NCBI RefSeq assembly: GCF_022385335.1
Contig: NZ_CP092431.1
Location: forward strand, 8,618,001 to 8,682,000
Direction: 5' to 3'
Origin: Streptomyces deccanensis
Lineage (GTDB): Bacteria > Actinomycetota > Actinomycetes > Streptomycetales > Streptomycetaceae
Length of the DNA stretch: 64,000 nucleotides
Under the pieces are notes generated by a model that made no database searches, was not told the DNA's origin, and saw only the letters and a list, made by a program, of their open reading frames with translations. The position numbers and the translations under genes are program-made. Below, piece by piece: positions 18,702 to 27,905 of the stretch; within the stretch, counting starts at the first letter, position 1; the number at the start of each line of letters is the position of its first letter.

Positions 18702-21700
18702 TTGGGGGACACCTTGGGGGACCCGCCGTTCGGAGAGGACCCGGACCGCCGGAACGACGGGGACGGGACCGCGCTGACCACGCCGTCCTTCCCCGCGCAA
18801 CTCAGACGCCTGAGACGGGAACGCGGACTGTCGCTCACCGACCTGGCCCGCCGCACCCACTACAGCAAGGGCTACCTCAGCAAGATCGAGACCGGTGCCA
18901 AGCGCGCCACCGTCGACGTCGCCCGTCTCTGCGACGAAGTACTGCGCGCGGAGGGCGAGTTGCTACGGCTGGTGCAGCAGGCCCCGCCCCGTGACGCGCG
19001 ACCCGACGGGGAGAGCGCGGCGCGGCAGTCCGACGCCCCGTGTCCGTATCGCGGCCTGTCGGCGTTCACCCCGCAGGACGCCGAGTGGTTCTTCGGGCGG
19101 GAGCGCGCCACGGCCGCCCTGGTGGAGCGGGTCTTCGAACGGGTCGGCAGCGGGCCGCTGATGCTGGTCGCCCCGTCCGGCGCGGGCAAGTCGTCCCTGC
19201 TCAACGCCGGACTCGTGCCCGCCCTGAAACGCGGCGACTTCCCCATGCCGGGCGCCGACCGCTGGCCGGTGGTGCTGCTCACCCCCACCTCACGCCCCCT
19301 CGACGAACTGCTGGAACGCACCGCCAAGGCCGTCGGCGGCGACCTCGGCGTCAGCGTGGAGACGGTGCGGGAGAACCCCGCCGCCCTGCTCGCCGCCGTA
19401 CGCGCGATGGCCGACGAACCGCCGCCGGCCCCGGGGAGCCGCAGACCCCCGCCCCCGCGCCCCGTCCTGATCGTGGACCAGTTCGAGGAACTGTTCACGC
19501 TCTGCCCCGACGACGAGGAACGCCGTGCCTACGTCCGGGTGCTGTGCGCCCTCGCGACCACCGGACCGGGCGACGACACGCACGCGCCGGCCGTCGTGGT
19601 GCTCGGCGTCCGCGCCGACTTCACCGGCAGCTGTCTGGGCCTGCCCGAACTGACCCCGGTGCTCACCGACGGACTCTTCGTCCTGGCGCCCATGTCCGTG
19701 GCGGAGCTGCGGGAGTCGATCACCCGGCCCGCCGAACTCGCCGGCGTCACCCTCGAACCCGGCCTCGTCCCGCTCCTCCTGCGCGACGCCGGACTGCGCG
19801 ACGCACCGGACGCGACGCTCCGGGGCGCCGCGCACACCACGGGGGCCGGCGCCGCGCTCCCCACCGGGACGGGCCCCGCGCACCCCACCGCGATCGGCGC
19901 CGACGAGACGCCGTCCGGCGCGCTCCCGCTCGTCTCCCACGCACTGCTCGCCACCTGGCAGCGCCGTACGGACTCCGCCCTCACCGTCGACGGCTACGAA
20001 CGCGCCGGCGGCATCCAGGGAGCCATCGCCCGCACCGCCGAGAACGTCTTCGCCCGGCTGTACCCGGCCGAGCAGCGGACGATCCGCCGCATCCTGTCCC
20101 GGCTCGTGGTCGTCGCGGACGGCGCCGGAGCGACCCGCCGCCGGACGAGCCGGGCCGCGCTGATGGCACAGCTCGGCGACGCCGACGGCGCGGCCGCCGC
20201 GCTCGACGCGTTCGTCCGCGCCCGGCTCATCACCCTGGACAGCGACACGGTCCAGATCACCCACGAGGCCCTGCTGCACGCCTGGCCCCGGCTGCGCGAC
20301 TGGATCCACGCCGACCGTGCCGGCCTCCTCCTGCACCAGCAACTCGCCCACGCCGCCGTCGAATGGGAGCGCGAGAGACGCGACCCGTCCGCCCTCTACC
20401 GGGGCACCCGGCTGGAGACCGTACGGGCCTGGGCCGACGAGTCCGACGGTCGGCGCCGCCTCGGCCCCGGCGAGGAGGCCTTCCTGAGGGCCAGTCAGGC
20501 GGAGGAGGACGGCCGCCGCCGACAGGCCGCACGGCAGGTCCGGCTGCGGCAGTCCCTGCTGGCCACGCTCGCCGTCCTGCTCGGGCTCGCCGTGATCGCC
20601 GGCGGCCTCGCCTACCAGCAGCGCGAGGGCGCCCTCGACCAGGAGCGCGCCGCCCGCTCCCAGGCCCTCGCCGTCCGGTCCGCGTCCCTCGCCGGGGGCC
20701 GGCCGGAGGCGTCGATGCTGCTCGCGGAGGAGGCCTACCGCGCCGACACCACCGTGGAGGCACGCGGCGCCCTCCTCAGCACCCAGGCCCAGCCCTTCTC
20801 CGCCCGGCTCGGCGGCTACCGGGGCCCGGTCAACGCGGTGGCCTTCGCCCCCGACGACCGCACCCTGGCGACGGCCAGCTCCGACGGCACCGTCATCGTG
20901 CGCCGCGCGACCGGCGACCACCGGACGCTGGCCACCTTCACCGTCCCCGGCCGGGTCCGCTCGGTCGCCTTCAGCCCCGACGGCCGGACCGTCGCGGCGA
21001 CGTCGACGGACGGCCCCGTGACCCTCTGGGACGTCCGCGACCGGCGTCGGACGGCCACCCTCCCGTCCGGCACCAAGGGCGACCGGGCGGTGGCCTTCGA
21101 CCCGCGCGGCGGCACGCTCGCCGTCGCCACCGCCGACGGGACCGTCGAACTCTGGAGCACCGGGCGCACGCCCCGGCGCACGGCCTCGCTCACCGGTCAC
21201 AAGGGCACCCTCAACGCGCTGGCGTACGCCCCCGACGGCACGAAACTCGTCTCCGCCGGAGCCGACCGGACCGTACGCCTGTGGGACACCGACCGAGCGA
21301 AACGGCTCGACGTCCTCGAAGGGCACACCGACGAAGTGCTGGGCGCGGCGTTCTCCCCGGACGGACGGCAGGTCGTCTCCGGGGGCATCGACCGCACCGT
21401 ACGGCTGTGGGACGTGCGCGACGGCGAGCAGACAGCGGTGTTCACCGGGAGCAGCGACGACATCAACGCCGTCGCCTACACGCCCGACGGTACGGCGGTG
21501 ATCGGCGCGGTCGGCGACGGCACGACCCGCCTGTGGGACGTGCGCGGCGGTCGGCAGACCGCCGTGCTCGCCGGACACACCGACTACGTCCTGGGGGTCG
21601 CCGTGACCTCCGACGGGACCCGGCTGGCCACGGCCGGCTTCGACCAGTCCGTCGTCCTGTGGGACCTGGGCGGGCAGGTGCTGACGGCACGTCCGTTCAC

Positions 21701-22661
21701 GGAGGTCTGGCAGGTGGCCTACAGCCCCGACGGGAAGCTGCTGGCCACCGCCGACACCGACCACACGGTGCGGCTCTGGGACGTACGCACGCACCGCCTC
21801 CTCAAGAGGCTCACCGGCCACACCGAGGCGGTCTTCTCGGTGGCGTTCGCCCCCGACGGCAGGACCCTCGCCTCAGCGAGCTCCGACGGCACGATCCGCC
21901 TGTGGGACGTGGCCGGGCGCAAGGCCCTGGCGAAGCTCACCGGCCACACCGGGGAGGTCTTCTCGGTGGTCTTCGCGCCGAACGGCAGGACCCTCGCCTC
22001 GGCCGGCGCCGACCGCACGGTCCGCCTCTGGGACGTCGCCGCACGACGCGACATCGCCGTCCTCGAAGGACACGAGGACTACGCCAACGCCGTCGCCTTC
22101 AGCCCGGACGGCCGCACCCTGGCGAGCGCCGGCGACGACCTGACCGTACGGCTGTGGGACGTCGCCTCGCACCGGGCCCTGGACGAACTCACCGGCCACA
22201 CCGGCGCGGTACGCAGCGTCGCGTTCAGCCCGGACGGCCGTACCCTCGCCAGCAGCGGCAACGACGGCGCCGTACGCCTGTGGGACGTGCGCACGCGTCG
22301 TTTCGAGGCAACCCTCACCGGACACACCGGCTCGGCCCGGGGCCTCGCCTTCTCACCGGACGGCCGCATGCTCGCCAGCAGTGGCAACGACCGCACGGTG
22401 CGGCTGTGGGACATGCGGGCGCGGCAGCCCTGGGCGACGCTGTCAGGCCACAACAACGCCGTGTGGGGCGTGGACTTCGCGCCCGACGGGCGGACGGTGG
22501 CCAGCAGCAGCACCGACGGGACGGTACGGCTGTGGGATCTCGACCCCGGGGCACGCCTGGAGAAGATCTGCCGCGTCAGCGCCGGGCTCGGCCCCGCCGA
22601 ACGCGGCAGCCTGCTGCCGGGCACGCCGGTCTCGTCGGGACCGAGGTGCGGGAGGACGTGA
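18702..22661 (+). CDS. HTH-STAND ATPase-WD40 signalling protein (14 WD40 repeats)
   Basis: The protein of about 1319 residues has an N-terminal XRE-type HTH (about 30-80; SLTDLARRTHYSKGYLSKIETG). An nSTAND1-type P-loop domain follows with Walker A APSGAGKSS near residue 160 and Walker B LIVDQFEELF. One membrane segment (LLATLAVLLGLAVIAGGLAY, about 618-640) precedes 14 WD40 repeats that fit two seven-bladed propellers. Most repeats read GHTxxVxSVAFSPDGRTLASxxxDxTVRLWDV. Such proteins are sensor-scaffolds with nucleotide-switched oligomerisation; some related STAND proteins act in phage defence. The start is uncertain: TTG at 18702 and TTG at 18714 sit in two tandem TTGGGGGAC copies, so the first copy may be the ribosome binding site for the second. 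Confidence 0.88.
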   Translation: MGDTLGDPPFGEDPDRRNDGDGTALTTPSFPAQLRRLRRERGLSLTDLARRTHYSKGYLSKIETGAKRATVDVARLCDEVLRAEGELLRLVQQAPPRDARPDGESAARQSDAPCPYRGLSAFTPQDAEWFFGRERATAALVERVFERVGSGPLMLVAPSGAGKSSLLNAGLVPALKRGDFPMPGADRWPVVLLTPTSRPLDELLERTAKAVGGDLGVSVETVRENPAALLAAVRAMADEPPPAPGSRRPPPPRPVLIVDQFEELFTLCPDDEERRAYVRVLCALATTGPGDDTHAPAVVVLGVRADFTGSCLGLPELTPVLTDGLFVLAPMSVAELRESITRPAELAGVTLEPGLVPLLLRDAGLRDAPDATLRGAAHTTGAGAALPTGTGPAHPTAIGADETPSGALPLVSHALLATWQRRTDSALTVDGYERAGGIQGAIARTAENVFARLYPAEQRTIRRILSRLVVVADGAGATRRRTSRAALMAQLGDADGAAAALDAFVRARLITLDSDTVQITHEALLHAWPRLRDWIHADRAGLLLHQQLAHAAVEWERERRDPSALYRGTRLETVRAWADESDGRRRLGPGEEAFLRASQAEEDGRRRQAARQVRLRQSLLATLAVLLGLAVIAGGLAYQQREGALDQERAARSQALAVRSASLAGGRPEASMLLAEEAYRADTTVEARGALLSTQAQPFSARLGGYRGPVNAVAFAPDDRTLATASSDGTVIVRRATGDHRTLATFTVPGRVRSVAFSPDGRTVAATSTDGPVTLWDVRDRRRTATLPSGTKGDRAVAFDPRGGTLAVATADGTVELWSTGRTPRRTASLTGHKGTLNALAYAPDGTKLVSAGADRTVRLWDTDRAKRLDVLEGHTDEVLGAAFSPDGRQVVSGGIDRTVRLWDVRDGEQTAVFTGSSDDINAVAYTPDGTAVIGAVGDGTTRLWDVRGGRQTAVLAGHTDYVLGVAVTSDGTRLATAGFDQSVVLWDLGGQVLTARPFTEVWQVAYSPDGKLLATADTDHTVRLWDVRTHRLLKRLTGHTEAVFSVAFAPDGRTLASASSDGTIRLWDVAGRKALAKLTGHTGEVFSVVFAPNGRTLASAGADRTVRLWDVAARRDIAVLEGHEDYANAVAFSPDGRTLASAGDDLTVRLWDVASHRALDELTGHTGAVRSVAFSPDGRTLASSGNDGAVRLWDVRTRRFEATLTGHTGSARGLAFSPDGRMLASSGNDRTVRLWDMRARQPWATLSGHNNAVWGVDFAPDGRTVASSSTDGTVRLWDLDPGARLEKICRVSAGLGPAERGSLLPGTPVSSGPRCGRT

Positions 22662-22841
22662 GTGGCCGACGGCCCTGCTCACAGGGGGTTTCCCAGGTGT
22701 TTCCCGGTTGCCCGATCCGATGGGGCGACACCCGGGCCTCCGCGCCGGGGCGGAGAAACGGCAAGCTGCTGCACGACCGCAAGCGCCGCACGACCACAAC
22801 GACCGCATGATCCACGTCAACCAGGAATCGGGGGTCCCGGC

Positions 22842-23747
22842 ATGGTGAGCCGGACCGGACTCAACCGCACACTGATCACACGCACACTGATCGCACTCCT
22901 GGCCGTCCTCTTCTGGGTACCGGTGGCCACGACCGCCACCGCGCACGCGGCACCGGCCGCACCCGCCGCCGGCGACTGCCGCCCCCTCGCCCCCGGCGCG
23001 TCCGCGGCCGCCGAGCGGGCGATCGCCGCCGCCTGCGCCGAGGTCGCGGCCGGCACCTGGTACACCTGGGGCGGCGGCCACGGCGCGACCCCCGGGGCCA
23101 CCTACGGGCAGGTCGACCCCAGCGACCCGGCCAGCGAGCACGACCCCGAGCGACGCGGGTTCGACTGCTCCGGCCTCGTCCGGTACGCGTACGCCCAGGC
23201 CACCGGTGGCACGGACATCCTCAACGGCGTCGCCAGCCAGCAGTTCTACACGCACCGCGCCGCCGCCCGCTTCACCGCCGCCCAGGGTCTCGCCCCGCTG
23301 CTGCCCGGCGATCTCCTCGCCTACGGCAAGGACTCGACGGACATGCAGCACATCGCCATCTACCTCGGCGCCGGCAGGATGGTCGAGGCCCGGCAGTCCG
23401 GCACCAAGCTGATGGTCAGTGACGTCCGCCTGGGCAGCACCTACTTCGGCGCCGTGCGCGTCAACACAGGTGCGCCCACCGGCAACATCCACCAGACCTG
23501 GGGCACCGGCGTCTGGACCAAGGCCGAGCCCAGCCTCGCGGCCCGCCGCGTCTACGCCTTCCCGTACTCGACCACCATCCGCGTGTACTGCCAGAAGCAC
23601 GCGGAGATGGTCAGGGCGGAGGGCTACGAGAACGACGTCTGGTCCTACCTGCCGGACTACCGGGCCTGGGTCACCAACATCTACATCAAGGGACCGGCCT
23701 GGCTGGCGGGCGTACCCGACTGCAAGGACGTGCCCCCCATCACCTGA
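22842..23747 (+). CDS. Secreted NlpC/P60 family cysteine peptidase
   Basis: The 301-residue protein has a signal peptide (hydrophobic LIALLAVLFWVPVATTATAHA to about residue 35) and an NlpC/P60 domain. The catalytic Cys is in RGFDCSGLVRYAYA (about residue 109) and the His in MQHIAIYLG (about 170). The last 95 residues form an SH3-like tail (WTKAEPSLAARRVYAF, WSYLPDYRAWVTNIYI). It likely cleaves peptidoglycan stem peptides outside the cell. The ATG at 22842 has a poor ribosome binding site. It is the last ordinary chromosomal gene before the defence island. Confidence 0.88.
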   Translation: MVSRTGLNRTLITRTLIALLAVLFWVPVATTATAHAAPAAPAAGDCRPLAPGASAAAERAIAAACAEVAAGTWYTWGGGHGATPGATYGQVDPSDPASEHDPERRGFDCSGLVRYAYAQATGGTDILNGVASQQFYTHRAAARFTAAQGLAPLLPGDLLAYGKDSTDMQHIAIYLGAGRMVEARQSGTKLMVSDVRLGSTYFGAVRVNTGAPTGNIHQTWGTGVWTKAEPSLAARRVYAFPYSTTIRVYCQKHAEMVRAEGYENDVWSYLPDYRAWVTNIYIKGPAWLAGVPDCKDVPPIT

Positions 23748-24015
23748 CAGCCTCGTCCCGGTGACCGTCGGGGGGCGGCCACCGGCGCGCGGTGTGTGCT
23801 CCCCGCGCGGAGGGACGACACCACGGCCGACGGGAAGGAGAAGCCGACGGCAGAGCTGCGTGAGGACGGGGAGGGGTGGAGGACGCCGCGCCTGGTCCGG
23901 AGGGTTCACCGGAATGCGCGAAGAGCGACGACGAGGGGCAGCTCGCTTGTTCGAGGCCCCACTCAACGAGTGAGGGCTCATTCACAGCGCGTGTGCAACT
24001 AAACTGCTGTGTCTC
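23748..24015. other. Intergenic left edge of the defence island
   Basis: This 268-bp stretch holds no convincing gene, hairpin terminator or direct repeat. It marks the change from conserved secreted-enzyme genes to defence genes; I see no attachment-site signature. Confidence 0.5.
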
Positions 24016-24030
24016 GTTGACGCCGTCAAC
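24016..24030 (+). promoter_or_regulatory. Shared island element, copy 1 (GTTGACGCCGTCAAC)
   Basis: This 15-bp perfect palindrome (one unpaired centre base), followed by A, is copy 1 of the GTTGACGNCGYYAACA element that recurs at 35168 and 39202. It lies 11 bases upstream of the methylase promoter's -35 box. Confidence 0.5.
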
Positions 24031-24041
24031 AATGTTCTTCA

Positions 24042-24071
24042 TTGATGTCGTCCGGCTGCGCTGTGTACGGT
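24042..24071 (+). promoter_or_regulatory. Promoter of the N6-methylase gene, leaderless layout
   Basis: TTGATG (24042-24047) and TACGGT (24066-24071) are 18 bases apart. The expected start of transcription falls at the ATG at 24079, so the mRNA is probably leaderless. Confidence 0.55.
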
Positions 24072-24078
24072 GGCAGGT

Positions 24079-25746
24079 ATGTCAGACACCCCTGCGGCTC
24101 CCGTCAACGCACTGGTCACGGGCGCTGAGATCGCCAGGCTCGCAGGCGTCACCCGTGCCGCCGTATCCAACTGGAGGCGGCGGTACGACGACTTCCCCGC
24201 GCCCGCGGGTGGTGGAGTCAACAGCCCGCTTTTCGATCTGGCCGAGGTGCAGGCCTGGCTGGACAGCCAGCGCAAGGGGCAGCAGGTGTCGGCGGAGGTC
24301 CAACTGTGGCAGGCGTTGCGCGGAGCGTACGGAGACGAGATGGTCGGGGCTCTCGCCGACGTCGCCCAGCTCCTCGCCCACTCCGACGCGGAGGTGCCGA
24401 CCGGGCTGCCGGACGAGGCCGTCCGGTTGGCGCGGGAACTGGCAGCGCAGGGATCGGCCGCCGAGGTCGTCGACGCGCTCGCCGAACGCTTCACCGACTC
24501 GGTACGCAGGGCCGGATCGGATCAGGTCACGTCACCGCGCGTGGTCCGTGCCGTTCGCCACTGCGCCGGTGAGGTGTCGGCGGACACGACGCTCTTCGAC
24601 CCGGCCTGCGGTATCGGCACACTGTTGTTGGCCGTCGGCCCGGAGCGCGGGCCAAGGCGCTATGGCCAGGAGTCCGACGCCCGCAGCGCCTCCTTCGCCC
24701 AATCGCGTGTCGACCTGGCCGGACGCGGCGGGGTGGACATCGCCACCGGTGACTCCCTGCGGGACGACCGCTGGGCCGACCTCAAGGCCGATCTCGTCGT
24801 CTGTGACCCGCCGGTCGGCGACACGGACTGGGGCCGTGAGGAACTGCTGCTCGACTCTCGCTGGGAGCTCGGCACCCCCTCACGTGCCGAAGGCGAGCTC
24901 GCCTGGCTGCAACACGCCTACGCGCACACCGCGCCCGGTGGCCGCGTGCTGATGGTCATGCCGGCCTCGGTGGCCTACCGCAAGGCCGGCCGTCGCATCC
25001 GTGCCGAGCTCGTACGGCGCGGCATTCTCACCCAGATCACCGCCCTTGCGCCTGGCACCGCTTCCTCGCACGCGCTGCCCGTCCACCTGTGGCACCTGCG
25101 TCGCCCTCGAACCCTCGGCGACACCGGGGGAACTGTGCGCATGGTCGACCTGACCGCGAACGATCCCGACGGCACGTTGGAACCAGGGCCCGGCCAAGCC
25201 GCGGACGTGCCGCTGATCGACCTGTTGGACGACACGGTGGACCTTACTCCCGGCCGCCATGTCGAGGAGTCACACCGTAACTACGCGTCTGAATACGAAA
25301 ATTTGCGACAGGAGTTGACGGAACAAGTTCGGTTGCTGGCCGAGCTGTTGCCGGCGTTGGCCGCGGGGGAGGATCCCGGCGTCCTGGACGGCCCCTCCGT
25401 CAGCGTCGCGGACCTCGCACGCGCCGGTCTTGTCGAGTACGGCGGTCCGGAACGTCCGGAGCCGGTCTCTGTCAGTGAGCACCTCGACACCGACTACCTA
25501 CAGGGCTTTCTGCGCAGCGCGGTGAACACCCGGCGCTCGACGAGCGCGAGCGGCACCTTCCGACTCGATGGCAAGGGCGCCCGTGTCCCACAGATGGACA
25601 TCGCCCAACAACGCCGGTTCGGAGCCGTCTTCCGAGCCCTCCAGGAGTTCGAGGAGCGGGCGCGGCGGGTGACCGAGCTGAGCCGGGAGGCGGCGGCGCT
25701 GGCACGGGACGGGTTGGGCAACGGAGCTCTCACCCCGCGGGGTTGA
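24079..25746 (+). CDS. N6-adenine DNA methylase with N-terminal HTH and HsdS-like tail
   Basis: The 555-residue protein starts with an HTH (about 12-35; GAEIARLAGVTRAAVSNWRRR), then has the HsdM-type methylase core with motif I FDPACGIGTLL near residue 174. Motif IV reads VCDPPVGDTDWG near 242 instead of the usual NPPF, which could affect activity. The last 110 residues resemble the end of a type I specificity subunit (VPQMDIAQQRRFGAVFRALQEFEERARRV), so it may carry its own recognition part. It heads the island alone on the plus strand and its 3' end overlaps the convergent helicase gene by 17 bp. It may protect host DNA or act as a signal or regulator; no cognate HsdR is seen. Confidence 0.85.
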   Translation: MSDTPAAPVNALVTGAEIARLAGVTRAAVSNWRRRYDDFPAPAGGGVNSPLFDLAEVQAWLDSQRKGQQVSAEVQLWQALRGAYGDEMVGALADVAQLLAHSDAEVPTGLPDEAVRLARELAAQGSAAEVVDALAERFTDSVRRAGSDQVTSPRVVRAVRHCAGEVSADTTLFDPACGIGTLLLAVGPERGPRRYGQESDARSASFAQSRVDLAGRGGVDIATGDSLRDDRWADLKADLVVCDPPVGDTDWGREELLLDSRWELGTPSRAEGELAWLQHAYAHTAPGGRVLMVMPASVAYRKAGRRIRAELVRRGILTQITALAPGTASSHALPVHLWHLRRPRTLGDTGGTVRMVDLTANDPDGTLEPGPGQAADVPLIDLLDDTVDLTPGRHVEESHRNYASEYENLRQELTEQVRLLAELLPALAAGEDPGVLDGPSVSVADLARAGLVEYGGPERPEPVSVSEHLDTDYLQGFLRSAVNTRRSTSASGTFRLDGKGARVPQMDIAQQRRFGAVFRALQEFEERARRVTELSREAAALARDGLGNGALTPRG

Positions 25747-27865
25747 GGAACGGGCTGCCGACCCCGCTCCAGGAGACAGCCAGTGCTTCCCGCGCTCGCG
25801 TACATGCCACGAAAAGCAGGCACCGCTCCCGCAGCAGATCCGAATCGTGCTGCAACGCGTCCACGGAAGCGGGTGTCACCTCGCGGGCGAACGGTACGGC
25901 GCTCGCGGTCACCCCCAGGACGGCGACACAGCGGAACTCCAATCCCTTCATGGCGTGCATCGTGGCGAGCCGTACACCCTCCACGCCCGGCCCGGGGTCG
26001 TCCCGGACCCGGACCACCGGCACCCGGGACGCGGCGAGCTTGTCGTGGACCTTGTCGAGGAGGACGTTGAAACGGGCGCACACGCCGATCTCGGACGGTC
26101 GGACGCCCTGCGAGATCCATGCCTGGACGCGGTCGACGAGAGCCGCGACCTCCGCCTGCTCGGAGCCGTACCCGTCGGTGTGCGGTCGGTGGCCGTGCAG
26201 CAGTGAGCGGTAACCGGCGAGGCTGTCGCTGCCGTCGCCGCCCAGGTCGTCGATGGTCACCGGGCTGAGAATGCCGGTCGACCAGGCGAGGATCTCCTCC
26301 GTGCTGCGGTAGTTGATGCGGAGGCGATGGGCGCGCCCGGTCACCCGGATGCCCAGCGAACCGAGCGACACCTTCGAGTCGTAGATGCGTTGATGGGGAT
26401 CGCCCGTGAGGAACAGATCGTCAGGGCCGGGTGCCACCGCGCCACGCAGTACTCGCCACTGGGCGGGGTGCAAATCCTGCGCCTCGTCGACCACGACGTG
26501 GTCATGGGTGGGAGCCGAGCCGCTCAACAGCTCTGCCGCACGCGAGCACACCCCCAGATGCGTCGTGGCTCGCTGCTCGCGCAGCATCGACTCGAAAAGT
26601 TGGACGGCGGGCCAGAGCTGGTCCCGTCGCGCGGACGGCAGCGCGCTGCCGCGACCGCGCCGGGAGGCGGCGCGGTAGGCGTCCAGGGTTCGCAGATCCT
26701 GAGCAAGGACGACGTGCCGGTATTCCTGCGCCAGGAACTGTTCGGTCCACGGTAGGCCGAGTTTCTTGACGACGCGTTCCCACAGCTGCCGTTCCTCCCG
26801 GTCGTTGACGGGAGAAGGAGCCCTGCCGTCGTGGCGGGTCACCACACCGTGCGCGTAGGCGTTGACCGTGGTCACGTCCACCCGGTCGAGCAGCGAGACG
26901 TCGCCGTCGAGGAGCAGGGACAGGCTCTCGCGCAGGGAGGAGGCCAGCGCATTGGTGAAGGTGGTGAGCAGGACGCGGGTGTCGGGGGAACGGGCGAGGA
27001 GGTGTTTGACCCGGTGCAGTGCCGCGACCGTCTTGCCCGTGCCCGGACCACCGGTTACCTGGACCGGCCCGCCGTACGACACCCGATAGGCGACTCGGCG
27101 CTGCGACGGGTGCAGGAACACCCGCCAGGCCGCGAACGGCTTCTCCAGGATGTCGGAGAGTTCCTGCGGGCCGGTGACCAGGGTGATGCGGCTGGTGGTG
27201 TTGGCGATGGCGACGGCGAGGCTCTCGTCCGGGTCGGGAGCGGCGTCGACCGGTCGCCGCACGGCCACCACGTCCCGGTACACATCCTCGGCGCTGAACC
27301 CCTCCGCGAGATACTGCAGCGCCTCGAACTGGTCCTCGGGCAGCAGTGTGCCGAACGCCTCCAGCTGCGCTTTGTCGACGATGGTCCGTACAGCCCTCAT
27401 GACCTGGTCGTCGATGCCCAGCTCACGCAGCACGGTGTCGGAGTACTTCGCGAACAGCAGTGAGGGCGCGGCGGCCGCCGCCTTCTCCAGCGCCGGGGTC
27501 AGCTGCTCGATGGCGGCCACGTTGCGGACTTCCAGCGCCCGCGTCGCGGAGTTCGTCGTGTACAGGCGTTTGGCCGCCCATGTGTAGGCGTCGTCATGCC
27601 GGACGACGTTGACCAGCAGGAAGACATCGCTGCCGTCGTCCGGGGCGAGGACCACGCCCCGCCAGAAGTCGTTGACGCGGATCGTCCGCATGCGCCGGTC
27701 GCGGGCGTTCTCCACGGACTCCAGGTGCAGTCCCTTGTCCGCGTGCAGTTCGGCCACGGTGAGCTGCTGGAACTTCTGCATCGCCTTGCGCACGCCGGCC
27801 CTGACGGGCTTCTCCAGGAGGTCGTAGCTCTCCCAGAAACTGTTGGCGAACGCGAGCTGCGGCAC
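25730..27865 (-). CDS. UvrD-type superfamily I helicase with RelE/ParE-like N-terminal domain
   Basis: The 711-residue protein has two parts. Residues 1 to about 100 look like a RelE/ParE-fold domain (MRTIRVNDFWRGVVLAPDD, then VNVVRHDDAYTWAAKR). The rest is a UvrD/Rep helicase with Walker A GGPGTGKT near 273, DEAQDLH near 456, LRINYRSTEEI and MHAMKGLEF. Such N-termini are seen on a subset of bacterial UvrD-like helicases; toxicity of the domain is not shown. The GTG start has GGGGAG 8 bases upstream. It is the last gene of the leftward set and starts 40 bp after mcrC, so it probably works with McrBC, for instance in unwinding or processing cut DNA. Confidence 0.85.
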   Translation of the reverse strand: MPQLAFANSFWESYDLLEKPVRAGVRKAMQKFQQLTVAELHADKGLHLESVENARDRRMRTIRVNDFWRGVVLAPDDGSDVFLLVNVVRHDDAYTWAAKRLYTTNSATRALEVRNVAAIEQLTPALEKAAAAAPSLLFAKYSDTVLRELGIDDQVMRAVRTIVDKAQLEAFGTLLPEDQFEALQYLAEGFSAEDVYRDVVAVRRPVDAAPDPDESLAVAIANTTSRITLVTGPQELSDILEKPFAAWRVFLHPSQRRVAYRVSYGGPVQVTGGPGTGKTVAALHRVKHLLARSPDTRVLLTTFTNALASSLRESLSLLLDGDVSLLDRVDVTTVNAYAHGVVTRHDGRAPSPVNDREERQLWERVVKKLGLPWTEQFLAQEYRHVVLAQDLRTLDAYRAASRRGRGSALPSARRDQLWPAVQLFESMLREQRATTHLGVCSRAAELLSGSAPTHDHVVVDEAQDLHPAQWRVLRGAVAPGPDDLFLTGDPHQRIYDSKVSLGSLGIRVTGRAHRLRINYRSTEEILAWSTGILSPVTIDDLGGDGSDSLAGYRSLLHGHRPHTDGYGSEQAEVAALVDRVQAWISQGVRPSEIGVCARFNVLLDKVHDKLAASRVPVVRVRDDPGPGVEGVRLATMHAMKGLEFRCVAVLGVTASAVPFAREVTPASVDALQHDSDLLRERCLLFVACTRAREALAVSWSGVGSPFLNPAG

Positions 27866-27905
27866 GAGGTGAACTCCCCACCCTGGACGGACACTCCGCA
27901 GTCGA

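Noticed and set aside
24079..27865. Type I restriction system
   Set aside because: The methylase has no HsdR or separate HsdS; the neighbouring helicase is UvrD-type, not the HsdR motor-nuclease.
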